From assembly GCF_032922745.1 (NCBI RefSeq), contig NZ_CP136693.1:4340001-4404000 (forward strand): a stretch of 64,000 nt of DNA. Direction: 5' to 3'. The notes under the pieces were generated by a model. The model was not told the DNA's origin and did not search any database. It worked only from the letters and a program-made list of their open reading frames with translations. This DNA is from Marinobacter salarius (GTDB taxonomy: Bacteria; Pseudomonadota; Gammaproteobacteria; Pseudomonadales; Oleiphilaceae). Positions 41,470 to 49,123 of the stretch are shown here, one piece after another. The number at the start of each line of letters is the position of its first letter. Position 1 is the stretch's first letter. The translations under genes and the position numbers were made by a program.

Positions 41470-42255
41470 ATGTGCCTGATTGTTTTTAGCGTAAAACAGC
41501 ATCCTGCCTTTCCATTGGTCGTGGCAGCAAATCGTGATGAGTTCTTTCGCCGGCCCACGGCGGCCATGGACTGGTGGCACAGCGAAACCGCCGGGCGTGA
41601 TGTCCTGGCGGGACGTGATTTGCTGTCAGGCGGCACCTGGCTCGCAATCGATGAAGATGGAGTTGTTGCCGCCGTGACCAATGTACGGGAAGGCTCTCAG
41701 GTGCCCGGCGCCCACTCCCGTGGCGAACTGCCACTGATGTCGCTGGCAGACAACAGCGATGCGCTCGCAGCCCGACTGCAGACACGAAAAAGCGATTACT
41801 CGGGATTTAATCTGGTCAGGCTGGATGAGCACGCAGGATGGTACTACAGCAACCGTGACGCTCACCCCGGGCGCCATGTTCATCGCGGCACCTATGGTTT
41901 GAGCAACCACCTTTTGCAGACCCCCTGGCCAAAACTGTTGAGATTGAGAAACTCGGTGACCGATTTACTTGAAGGTGCGTCGGCGGACCGCACCGATGAT
42001 CTCCATAATAGTCTTATCGAACGCCTGCAGGACACCACGCCGGCGCCCGACCATGAATTACCGGATACCGGTGTTGGCAAAGATACCGAGCGCTTTCTGT
42101 CTTCGCCGTTCATTATCGGCAGTGACTACGGCACCCGTGCCACGACGGTGGTCACGGTCAGCGCCGTCGGTGAAGTCCGGGTGACAGAGCAGTGCTGGGG
42201 ACCAGAGGGAAAAAAGGAAGGAACAAGGCATTTCTGCTGGCAGCGGTCGGCCTGA
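41470..42255 (+). CDS. NRDE (TANGO2-like) family protein
   Basis: The 261-residue protein begins MCLIVFSVKQHPAFPLVVAANRDEFFRRPT, the NRDE signature for which the family is named, and has the conserved GGTWLAIDEDGVVAAVTNVRE and GSDYGTRATTVVTV stretches. Cys2 could become an N-terminal nucleophile after Met removal. Eukaryotic TANGO2 is linked to heme or lipid handling; the bacterial role is not settled. It is upstream of xseB with a 48-base gap that contains a TATAAT box, so the two are probably not strictly co-transcribed. Confidence 0.87.
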   Translation: MCLIVFSVKQHPAFPLVVAANRDEFFRRPTAAMDWWHSETAGRDVLAGRDLLSGGTWLAIDEDGVVAAVTNVREGSQVPGAHSRGELPLMSLADNSDALAARLQTRKSDYSGFNLVRLDEHAGWYYSNRDAHPGRHVHRGTYGLSNHLLQTPWPKLLRLRNSVTDLLEGASADRTDDLHNSLIERLQDTTPAPDHELPDTGVGKDTERFLSSPFIIGSDYGTRATTVVTVSAVGEVRVTEQCWGPEGKKEGTRHFCWQRSA

Positions 42256-42263
42256 AGCTTTGG

Positions 42264-42269
42264 TATAAT
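42264..42269 (+). promoter_or_regulatory. -10 box upstream of xseB
   Basis: Perfect TATAAT followed by a CCGCC discriminator, 35 bases before the xseB start. No clear -35 is seen. Confidence 0.4.
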
Positions 42270-42303
42270 CCGCCAAATTCCGCGAAGCAACCGGAGGCCC
42301 TTT

Positions 42304-42558
42304 ATGGCCGGTGAGAAAGACGCGGCGTCCATCGCCGACTTCGAAAAATCCCTGGATGAGCTGGAAAAACTGGTCCGTGACCTGGAGCAGGGCGAACTCT
42401 CCCTGGAACAGTCTCTCACAGCATTCGAACGCGGCGTAAAGCTGACACGCGAGTGCCAGCAAGCGCTCAAGACGGCGGAACAGCGGGTGGAACAACTGGT
42501 GGAAAACAGCGATGGTACACTGGAAACGCGCCCTTTTAGCCCGGACGAACCCGCCTGA
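42304..42558 (+). CDS. xseB: Exodeoxyribonuclease VII small subunit
   Basis: An 84-residue helical protein with the typical sequence FEKSLDELEKLVRDLEQGELSLEQSLTAFERGVKLTRECQQAL, forming the small subunits that wrap around the large subunit XseA (not in the window) of this single-strand DNA exonuclease. GGAGG precedes the ATG. Its stop overlaps the ispA start (TGATG), the conserved xseB-ispA-dxs arrangement of gammaproteobacteria. Confidence 0.95.
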   Translation: MAGEKDAASIADFEKSLDELEKLVRDLEQGELSLEQSLTAFERGVKLTRECQQALKTAEQRVEQLVENSDGTLETRPFSPDEPA

Positions 42559-43457
42559 TGTCAACTCCGAACACCCGCCTGGCAGCTTTCCTGGAGCAAT
42601 GCCGCAATCAGATTGACGACGAACTTGAGCGCCAGCTTTGTGCATCCGGCCACGGCTCTGAACGCCTGCAACAGGCCATGCGATACAGTGTTCTGGGCGG
42701 TGGCAAGCGCATCCGGCCGGCGCTTTGCGTGGCGGCAGCCACGGCGCTTGGCCAGCCTCAGGAAAATGCGATAGTTCCCGCCTGTTCGCTGGAACTGATC
42801 CATGCCTACTCGCTGATTCACGATGACCTGCCCGCCATGGACAACGATGACCTGCGCCGGGGCCGCGCCACCACGCACATCGCCTTTGACGAAGCCACCG
42901 CCATATTGGCAGGCGATGCGCTGCAGACCCTTGCGTTCGGCTGGCTGGCCGAAGCACCGGGACTGGAGGATCAGGTGCGCCTTGCAATGATACGAGAATT
43001 GGCGACCGCCAGCGGCCACCAGGGCATGGCGGGTGGACAGGCGATAGACCTTGAGTCCGTAGGCAAGCAACTGACCGTTGAGCAATTGGAAAATATGCAC
43101 CGCCACAAAACCGGCGCACTCATTGAAGCCAGCGTCCGGATCGGCGCCCTCACCGCAACCGATGTGAACGACGACCAGTTGTCAGCCCTCACGGTTTATT
43201 CGCAAACCCTCGGTCTCGCCTTCCAGGTGCAGGATGACTTGCTGGATATTGAGGGCGATACCACTGTGATCGGCAAACCCCAGGGCTCGGATCTGGCCCG
43301 ATCCAAGCCGACCTATCCCTCGCTGCTGGGCGCCGACGGCGCCCGAAACTACCTGTCACAGCTGCTTGAGTCCGCACTGGCCAGCATCGAGATGTTTGGC
43401 GAGGAAGGCGACCTGCTCCGGGACATGGCCGGTTACGTGGTGGTACGCACCCATTGA
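42558..43457 (+). CDS. ispA: Farnesyl diphosphate synthase
   Basis: A 299-residue short-chain prenyltransferase that condenses isopentenyl diphosphate with dimethylallyl and geranyl diphosphates. The first aspartate-rich motif is DDLPAMDNDDLRRG (about 86-99) with two small-chain-type residues inserted, as in bacterial IspA; the second is DDLLDIEGD (about 224-232). GGGKRIRP binds diphosphate. Translationally coupled to xseB. Supplies farnesyl diphosphate for undecaprenyl and quinone synthesis. Confidence 0.96.
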   Translation: MSTPNTRLAAFLEQCRNQIDDELERQLCASGHGSERLQQAMRYSVLGGGKRIRPALCVAAATALGQPQENAIVPACSLELIHAYSLIHDDLPAMDNDDLRRGRATTHIAFDEATAILAGDALQTLAFGWLAEAPGLEDQVRLAMIRELATASGHQGMAGGQAIDLESVGKQLTVEQLENMHRHKTGALIEASVRIGALTATDVNDDQLSALTVYSQTLGLAFQVQDDLLDIEGDTTVIGKPQGSDLARSKPTYPSLLGADGARNYLSQLLESALASIEMFGEEGDLLRDMAGYVVVRTH

Positions 43458-43548
43458 TCATCAACGGCTCTGGCATGCACACTGACTTATGAAGGACTGG
43501 AGGGGCCCGGCTGGCCCAATCAGTATGAAACCGGGTGCCTTCATACCC

Positions 43549-43554
43549 TATAAT
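43549..43554 (+). promoter_or_regulatory. -10 box upstream of dxs
   Basis: Perfect TATAAT in the 137-base ispA-dxs gap, 41 bases before dxs. The -35 region is weak. It may allow dxs expression apart from xseB-ispA. Confidence 0.4.
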
Positions 43555-43594
43555 AGAACCCACATTTTGAATCACCCGGAAAAGACCCGAGCAG

Positions 43595-45529
43595 ATGCAG
43601 GATACATATACTTTTAAGGAAATCCCGTCCCAACGGCCCAACACGCCGCTGTTGGACAGGATTGACACTCCCGGGCAACTGCGCGAACTGGCAGCAGAGC
43701 AGCTGACCCAGCTCGCAAGGGAGCTACGTGCCTTCCTGCTATGGTCGGTGGGGCAAACAGGCGGCCACTTCGGCGCCGGCCTGGGTGTCCTGGAGCTGAC
43801 CGTTGCCCTGCATTACGTCTTCAATACCCCGGAAGACCGTCTGGTCTGGGACGTGGGCCACCAGGCCTATCCCCATAAAATCCTGACCGGGCGCCGGGAA
43901 CGCATGAACAGCATCCGTCGAAAGGATGGCCTGGCCGGTTTCCCGAAACGGGCGGAGAGCGAATACGATACCTTCGGCGTTGGTCATTCCAGCACTTCCA
44001 TCAGCGCTGCCTTGGGTATGGCCATCGCCTCCCGCATGCAGGGCACTGGTCGCAAGAGCATCGCCATCATCGGCGATGGTGCCATGACGGCCGGCATGGC
44101 GTTCGAAGCCCTGAACCACGCCGGGCACCTGGACGCCAACATGCTGGTGATCCTCAACGACAATGACATGTCTATTTCCCGCAACGTTGGTGGGTTGTCG
44201 AACTATTTTGCCAAGCTGTTGGCGAGCCGGACCTACAATCAGGTCCGCGACAGTGGAAAACGGGTACTCCAGGGCACGCCACAGTTGATGGCGCTGGCCC
44301 GCAAGACCGAGGAACACTTCAAGGGCATGATTTCCCCGGGCACGCTGTTTGAGGAGTTGGGGTTCAACTATATCGGCCCCATCGACGGCCACGACCTGCC
44401 TCTGCTGCTGGAGACCCTGGAGAACATCCGCGAACTGGACGGACCGCAATTCCTCCACGTGGTCACCACCAAGGGCAAGGGTTTCGCCCCGGCCGAAGCC
44501 GATCCAATTGGCTACCATGCCATCAACAAGATCGAACCGGTGCCGCCCAGCAAGCCGGAACCGGTTGCTCCGAAGCCGTCGAAGCTGAAATACGCCAACG
44601 TGTTTGGCCAATGGCTCTGCGACGCCGCAGAAGCCGACAACCGCATTGTGGGGATCACCCCCGCCATGTGTGAAGGCTCTGATCTTCTGGCGTTCTCCCA
44701 ACGCTTCCCGGACCGGTATTTCGACGTTGCCATTGCTGAGCAGCATTCAGTCACCCTGGCTGCGGGCCTTGCCTGTGACGGCGCCAAACCGGTGGTGGCG
44801 ATCTATTCGACGTTCCTGCAGCGTGCCTACGATCAGCTGATCCATGACGTGGCCATACAGAATCTGGACGTCCTGTTCGCGATTGACCGCGCCGGGCTGG
44901 TCGGCGAAGACGGCCCCACTCACGCAGGCGCGTTTGACATCAGCTACTTGCGTTGTGTCCCGAACATGATCGTGATGACTCCCTCTGACGAAAACGAAAC
45001 CCGTCAACTGCTGCACACAGGCATGCTGTTTGAGGGACCGGCGGCAGTGCGCTACCCGAGGGGCACAGGCCCGGGGGCAGAGATGGTCCGCGAATTGGCT
45101 CCGCTACCGATCGGCAAGGGCCGGCTTGTGAAAGAAGGCTCGGGTATTGCCATACTCAACTTCGGCACACTGCTCACACCAGCACTGGAGGCTGCCACGT
45201 CTCTGGGCGCCACCGTCGCAGACATGCGCTTCGTAAAACCGCTGGATGAAGAGCTCATCCTGGCATTGGCAGAAAAGCATGGCCTACTGGTCACAATTGA
45301 AGAGAACGCCATTGCCGGCGGAGCGGGCAGTGCGGTGACGGAATTCCTGAACAGCCGGGATGTCAGCCAGCCTGTGCTTCAGATCGGCCTGCCAGACACC
45401 TTCATAGATCACGGTAAGCACGGCGAGTTGCTGTCTTCCTGCGGATTGGATGCCGAAGGCATCAGGCACACTATTGAAACCCGCCTGGAGCGAATAAAGT
45501 ACAACCAGTCGCTAAAGGCGGTTCAATAA
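43595..45529 (+). CDS. dxs: 1-deoxy-D-xylulose-5-phosphate synthase
   Basis: A 644-residue TPP-dependent enzyme joining pyruvate and glyceraldehyde-3-phosphate in the first step of the MEP isoprenoid pathway. Motifs: VWDVGHQAYPHKILTGRR, TPP/Mg site GDGAMTAGMAFEALNHAG with NDNDMSIS about 30 residues on, the transketolase-type FDVAIAEQHSVTLAAGLA, and DRAGLVGEDGPTHAGAFDISYLR. Length matches the family (about 620-650). It ends 18 bases before the convergent ribA, leaving no room for a typical terminator between them. Confidence 0.97.
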   Translation: MQDTYTFKEIPSQRPNTPLLDRIDTPGQLRELAAEQLTQLARELRAFLLWSVGQTGGHFGAGLGVLELTVALHYVFNTPEDRLVWDVGHQAYPHKILTGRRERMNSIRRKDGLAGFPKRAESEYDTFGVGHSSTSISAALGMAIASRMQGTGRKSIAIIGDGAMTAGMAFEALNHAGHLDANMLVILNDNDMSISRNVGGLSNYFAKLLASRTYNQVRDSGKRVLQGTPQLMALARKTEEHFKGMISPGTLFEELGFNYIGPIDGHDLPLLLETLENIRELDGPQFLHVVTTKGKGFAPAEADPIGYHAINKIEPVPPSKPEPVAPKPSKLKYANVFGQWLCDAAEADNRIVGITPAMCEGSDLLAFSQRFPDRYFDVAIAEQHSVTLAAGLACDGAKPVVAIYSTFLQRAYDQLIHDVAIQNLDVLFAIDRAGLVGEDGPTHAGAFDISYLRCVPNMIVMTPSDENETRQLLHTGMLFEGPAAVRYPRGTGPGAEMVRELAPLPIGKGRLVKEGSGIAILNFGTLLTPALEAATSLGATVADMRFVKPLDEELILALAEKHGLLVTIEENAIAGGAGSAVTEFLNSRDVSQPVLQIGLPDTFIDHGKHGELLSSCGLDAEGIRHTIETRLERIKYNQSLKAVQ

Positions 45530-45547
45530 GCGCGCGAAGAAATCACA

Positions 45548-46162
45548 TCAGACGGCGGGATCGTCGTCCTGGTGGGTCTCGAACCAATGTCCGAGCTTGC
45601 TCTGCTTGGTATTGAGGTAATGTTCGTTGTGGGGATTGCGCCCCACATGCAAAGGGACGCGCTCCGCTATCTCTATACCCAGTTCGGTCAATGCATCCAC
45701 CTTGCGGGGGTTATTGGTCATCAGCCTCAAGCTACGAATGCCCAAGTGTGCCAGCATATCCCGGCACATGCTGTAGTCCCGCAAGTCAGCCGCAAAGCCA
45801 AGCTGTTCGTTTGCTTCCACAGTATCCGCGCCCTGATCCTGCAGGTTGTAGGCACGAATCTTGTTCAACAGGCCGATACCCCGGCCCTCCTGGCGCAAGT
45901 ACATAAGGATGCCTCGGCCTTCGCGGGCAATACTCCGCAAGGCTTCCTCCAACTGATAACCACAGTCACAGCGCATGCTGTACAGTGCATCACCGGTCAG
46001 GCACTCGGAGTGAGTCCGCGCCAGCATCGGCTCCGGACTGTTGAGGTCACCCAGCGTAAGTGCCACGTGCTCCTTTCCGGTGTCCGGCTCTTCAAAGCCG
46101 TGCATGTCGAAAACGCCGAAAGGGGTTGGCAGCCGGCAAGTCTGGATGTAACGAACAGCCAC
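45548..46162 (-). CDS. ribA: GTP cyclohydrolase II
   Basis: A zinc enzyme of 204 residues that opens the guanine ring of GTP in the first step of riboflavin synthesis. Zinc cysteines are in SECLTGDALYSMRCDCGYQLEEAL; RQEGRGIGLLNKIRAYNLQDQG and MTNNPRKVDALTELGI are typical. The start is a GTG (VAVRYIQTCRLPTPF) with GAGGA 8 bases before; the frame is open 15 codons further up but without signals. It is a stand-alone RibA without the RibB domain. moaC lies 83 bases upstream on the same strand. Confidence 0.95.
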   Translation of the reverse strand: MAVRYIQTCRLPTPFGVFDMHGFEEPDTGKEHVALTLGDLNSPEPMLARTHSECLTGDALYSMRCDCGYQLEEALRSIAREGRGILMYLRQEGRGIGLLNKIRAYNLQDQGADTVEANEQLGFAADLRDYSMCRDMLAHLGIRSLRLMTNNPRKVDALTELGIEIAERVPLHVGRNPHNEHYLNTKQSKLGHWFETHQDDDPAV

Positions 46163-46245
46163 AGTGTTTCCTCGTGGTTCAATCAATCGAGCGGCGCATT
46201 CTATCACGAGGCCAGCGCCCTGGCGTAGTCTCTGTATGGTGGATC

Positions 46246-46734
46246 CTACGAACCGGAGTCAGAAGCAGACCAGTGCCCACTGCGACCACCCTTCTTCTCC
46301 AACAGGCGGACATTGTCCACGACCATGCCGCGATCAACGGCCTTGCACATATCGTAGAGCGTCAGTGCTGCCACGCTGGCGGCCGTCAGGGCCTCCATCT
46401 CAACACCGGTCTGCCCGGAGAGCTTGCAGCGAGTGGCAATGTGGATCGAAGCACCGTCCCTGCCTGGCGTCAGCTCTACCTTTACCGACGTCAGGTTCAG
46501 CGCGTGGCACAGCGGAATCAGCTCGTGGGTTTTCTTGGCTGCCATGATACCGGCAACCCGTGCCACTGCCAGCACATCCCCCTTGGGATGCTGCCCTTCC
46601 ACAATCATTGCCAGGGTGTCCGGCGCCATTCGAATCAGGGCCTCGGCCCTGGCCTCACGCTCGGTAACAGCCTTGGACGTAACGTCTACCATGCGCGCGG
46701 CGCCAGTATCGTCAAGATGCGTCAGTTTGCTCAC
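46246..46734 (-). CDS. moaC: Cyclic pyranopterin monophosphate synthase
   Basis: A 162-residue enzyme acting with MoaA to form cyclic pyranopterin monophosphate, first step of molybdenum cofactor synthesis. Signatures: MVDVTSKAVTEREA, GIMAAKKTHELIPLCHALNLTSV, TGVEMEALTAASVAALTLYDMCKAVDRGM. The start is taken as GTG (SKLTHLDDTGAARMVD) with GGGAGA before it; this gives nearly the exact E. coli length (161). The frame extends far upstream, overlapping the Nudix gene, but that part has no MoaC similarity. Other moa genes are not in the window. Confidence 0.95.
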   Translation of the reverse strand: MSKLTHLDDTGAARMVDVTSKAVTEREARAEALIRMAPDTLAMIVEGQHPKGDVLAVARVAGIMAAKKTHELIPLCHALNLTSVKVELTPGRDGASIHIATRCKLSGQTGVEMEALTAASVAALTLYDMCKAVDRGMVVDNVRLLEKKGGRSGHWSASDSGS

Positions 46735-46810
46735 GGTGTCTCCCAAAATCGTTGATAAAAGCAGCCTTAACGGATCTATCATACCAGAGCGTATAGAACT
46801 GGCGGCTGGA

Positions 46811-47776
46811 TCAGTATCCGTTCCCTGACCACCAGAAACCAATACCCGCAATACCCTGAGCGCCAGCCTGGCGCGCTGCGCGGGTATCATCAGGGGCAAG
46901 CCCTCCAAGGGCGTAGACAGGCATCGCTGCGCCTGCGGCCAGCGCCTGGAACCGCTCCCACCCAATTCCCGTCGCGCCAGGATGAGAAGAGGTAGGCTTT
47001 ACCGGGCCCAGGGTAATGAAATCTGCCTGGAGCTGTTCTGCATGGGCAATTTCCTCTTCATCGTGACAGGAGATTGCCAGCAGGTATCCCTCGGGTATCG
47101 GCCGGGCGGAATACTGTCGGGCCTCCCGCCACGGCAGGTGCAAACCGGCGGCCTGGGGCAGGCGCTCAAGCAGCGACGGGACACCGTGAAGCATCAACAG
47201 GGAATCGCTTGCGCGACACGCCTCCAGTGACCAGCCCGCCAACCGCTCGTAGACCTCATCGCTTAATCCCGGTGCCCTGAACAGGCACAACTGCGGGCGC
47301 GTTTCGAGCAAGCGCTGGCGAAGTTGTTCAGGGAATGCCGAGGGGTCACCGGCAGAACCGGTAATGGCATAGCGACGAGGCAGCTTCAGGGCGCGGATAA
47401 TCGGACGGTTTGCGGCGGGAAAATCAACATCCGCCAGATCCTGGACATCGAGCCATTGTATCGCCTGCCCTTCAAGGCCCTCGGGGTCGCCTTCAGCGGA
47501 TGAGGCTTCCCAGACATCAAGAAAAACCCGCTTGTCCCCATAATCGTGGCGAATTTCAATCACCGGCTCAAGAAGGCCTGGATCTATCCGCAACCCGGTC
47601 TCTTCCCGAATTTCCCTGACCAGGGCCTGTTGGACCGCTTCACCAGCCTCAACCTTGCCACCCGGAAACTCAAGTAAACCGCCTTGGTGAACATGGTCCG
47701 GCCGACGGGCAATCAACACTTTCCCATCACGAAAGACAACACCCACCGCAACGTGTATTTCCTGAACTGGCGTCAT
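46811..47776 (-). CDS. Nudix hydrolase (MutT) - thiamine phosphate synthase-like fusion
   Basis: A 321-residue protein. Residues 1-130 form a MutT-type Nudix domain with a complete box, GGKVEAGEAVQQALVREIREETGL (about 38-61), which hydrolyses 8-oxo-dGTP or related nucleotides. Residues about 150-320 resemble ThiE (GLHLPWREARQYSARP; ADFITLGPVKPTSSHPGATGIGWERFQ; VYALGGLAPDDTRAARQAGAQGIAGIG), with the phosphate-binding loop near the end. This fused form is common in pseudomonads and relatives and is usually called MutT; whether the ThiE half makes thiamine phosphate is unclear. It lies 2 bases after argJ. Confidence 0.9.
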   Translation of the reverse strand: MTPVQEIHVAVGVVFRDGKVLIARRPDHVHQGGLLEFPGGKVEAGEAVQQALVREIREETGLRIDPGLLEPVIEIRHDYGDKRVFLDVWEASSAEGDPEGLEGQAIQWLDVQDLADVDFPAANRPIIRALKLPRRYAITGSAGDPSAFPEQLRQRLLETRPQLCLFRAPGLSDEVYERLAGWSLEACRASDSLLMLHGVPSLLERLPQAAGLHLPWREARQYSARPIPEGYLLAISCHDEEEIAHAEQLQADFITLGPVKPTSSHPGATGIGWERFQALAAGAAMPVYALGGLAPDDTRAARQAGAQGIAGIGFWWSGNGY

Positions 47777-47778
47777 AA

Positions 47779-48996
47779 TCAGGTGCGATACTCAGCATTG
47801 ATGGTGACGTAGTCATGGGAGAAGTCGCAGGTCCACACCCGTTCACTGACATTCCCTCGCCCGAGATTAATGTGGATGGTAATTTCCTCACCGTCCATCA
47901 CCGCCTGCCCGCGGGACTCGTTGTAATCCGCAGCACGGCCGCCTTTGCGAACCAGGCACACATCTCCCAGCCAGATCTCGAGGGCGTTCAGGTCCAGTCC
48001 ATCGACACCGGCACGACCCACGGCAGCCAGTATCCGCCCCCAGTTGGGATCGGACGCAAACAGCGCGGTTTTGACCAGTGGTGAGTGGGCAACGGTGTAG
48101 GCAACGTCCAGCGCCTCCTGGACCGATGTCGCACGGCTGACTTCAATGGTGACAAACTTGGTGGCACCCTCACCGTCACGGACAATCGCATGCGCCAATT
48201 CGAGGAACACCTCGCGCAGCGCTTCCCTGAGCCTTGGCAGGGACGGGCTATCCGCCGTGATTTCAGGACCACCAGCCTGACCGCTGGCAATCAGCATGCA
48301 GGCATCGTTGGTGGACGTGTCGCCATCAATGGTGATCCGGTTGAAGGACGCCTCCCCCAATTCCGACGCAAAGCTCGCCAACACGTCCGGTGCGATATTC
48401 GCATCGGTGGCAATGAAGCCCAGCATGGTGGCCATGTTGGGACGAATCATACCCGCGCCCTTACTGATACCGGATATCGATACCGTTTGGCCATCCAGAT
48501 CAATCTGGCGCGAGGCACCTTTGGGGCGAGTGTCGGTGGTCATGATCCCCGACGCCGCTTCAGCCCAGTGGGACTCGGAGACATCCGCCAGTGCCTGCGG
48601 CAACGCGCTGACGATTTTAACAACCGGCAGTGGCTCCCCGATAACCCCTGTCGAAAACGGCAGTACGCTACCAGCGGGGACACCGGCGTTATCCGCCAGC
48701 GCCTGACAACAGGCCTGGGCATCCTTCATGCCTTGTTCGCCGGTGCCGGCATTGGCATTGCCGGTGTTGATCAGCAGGTAGCGCGGTGCATCGCTTGCCA
48801 GATGACTTCGCGTGACGTGAACAGGGGCCGCGCAGAACTGATTACGGGTGAAGATACCGGCCACTCGGCTACCCGGCGCCAACTCAATAACCACCAGATC
48901 CTTCTTGCCGGGTTTCTTGATACCGGCAGTGCCGATACCCAGCCTGACACCGGCCACCGGGAAAAACGTCGGCAAGGTTCCTGGACCAACTGCCAT
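47779..48996 (-). CDS. argJ: Bifunctional ornithine acetyltransferase / N-acetylglutamate synthase
   Basis: A 405-residue enzyme that transfers acetyl from N-acetylornithine to glutamate, recycling acetyl in arginine synthesis. It is made as a precursor that cleaves itself at a Thr; the site is in KGAGMIRPNMATMLGFIATDANI (near 180-200). TDTRPKG and SDPNWGRILAAVGRAGVD are further hallmarks. AGGAGAG precedes the chosen ATG (MAVGPGTLP); the frame runs 18 codons further. It follows secA on the same strand after a terminator. Confidence 0.96.
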   Translation of the reverse strand: MAVGPGTLPTFFPVAGVRLGIGTAGIKKPGKKDLVVIELAPGSRVAGIFTRNQFCAAPVHVTRSHLASDAPRYLLINTGNANAGTGEQGMKDAQACCQALADNAGVPAGSVLPFSTGVIGEPLPVVKIVSALPQALADVSESHWAEAASGIMTTDTRPKGASRQIDLDGQTVSISGISKGAGMIRPNMATMLGFIATDANIAPDVLASFASELGEASFNRITIDGDTSTNDACMLIASGQAGGPEITADSPSLPRLREALREVFLELAHAIVRDGEGATKFVTIEVSRATSVQEALDVAYTVAHSPLVKTALFASDPNWGRILAAVGRAGVDGLDLNALEIWLGDVCLVRKGGRAADYNESRGQAVMDGEEITIHINLGRGNVSERVWTCDFSHDYVTINAEYRT

Positions 48997-49063
48997 TTTC
49001 ACTCTCCTTTCGTCATGATCGGCTTCTACCGGGCGACCCGGCCGGAACACCGGTTACCAAACG

Positions 49064-49097
49064 AAAAACCCGCAACCTGTCGAGCAGGGTGCGGGCC
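49064..49097 (-). terminator. Rho-independent terminator after secA
   Basis: On the minus strand CCCGCACCCTG and CAGGTTGCGGG pair over 11 positions with one mismatch, loop CTCGA, followed by TTTTT. It ends the secA transcript just before the argJ control region. Confidence 0.8.
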
Positions 49098-49123
49098 TTA
49101 GTTCGATCACTCAGCGGCGGAAA

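Noticed and set aside
42058..43119. 353-residue open frame on the minus strand
   Set aside because: Antisense to the NRDE gene, xseB and ispA across three real genes.
43739..44746. 335-residue open frame on the minus strand
   Set aside because: Fully inside dxs on the other strand, without start signal or family resemblance.
48085..49101. 338-residue open frame on the plus strand
   Set aside because: Covers argJ on the other strand and crosses the secA terminator and the argJ ribosome-binding site; not a gene.
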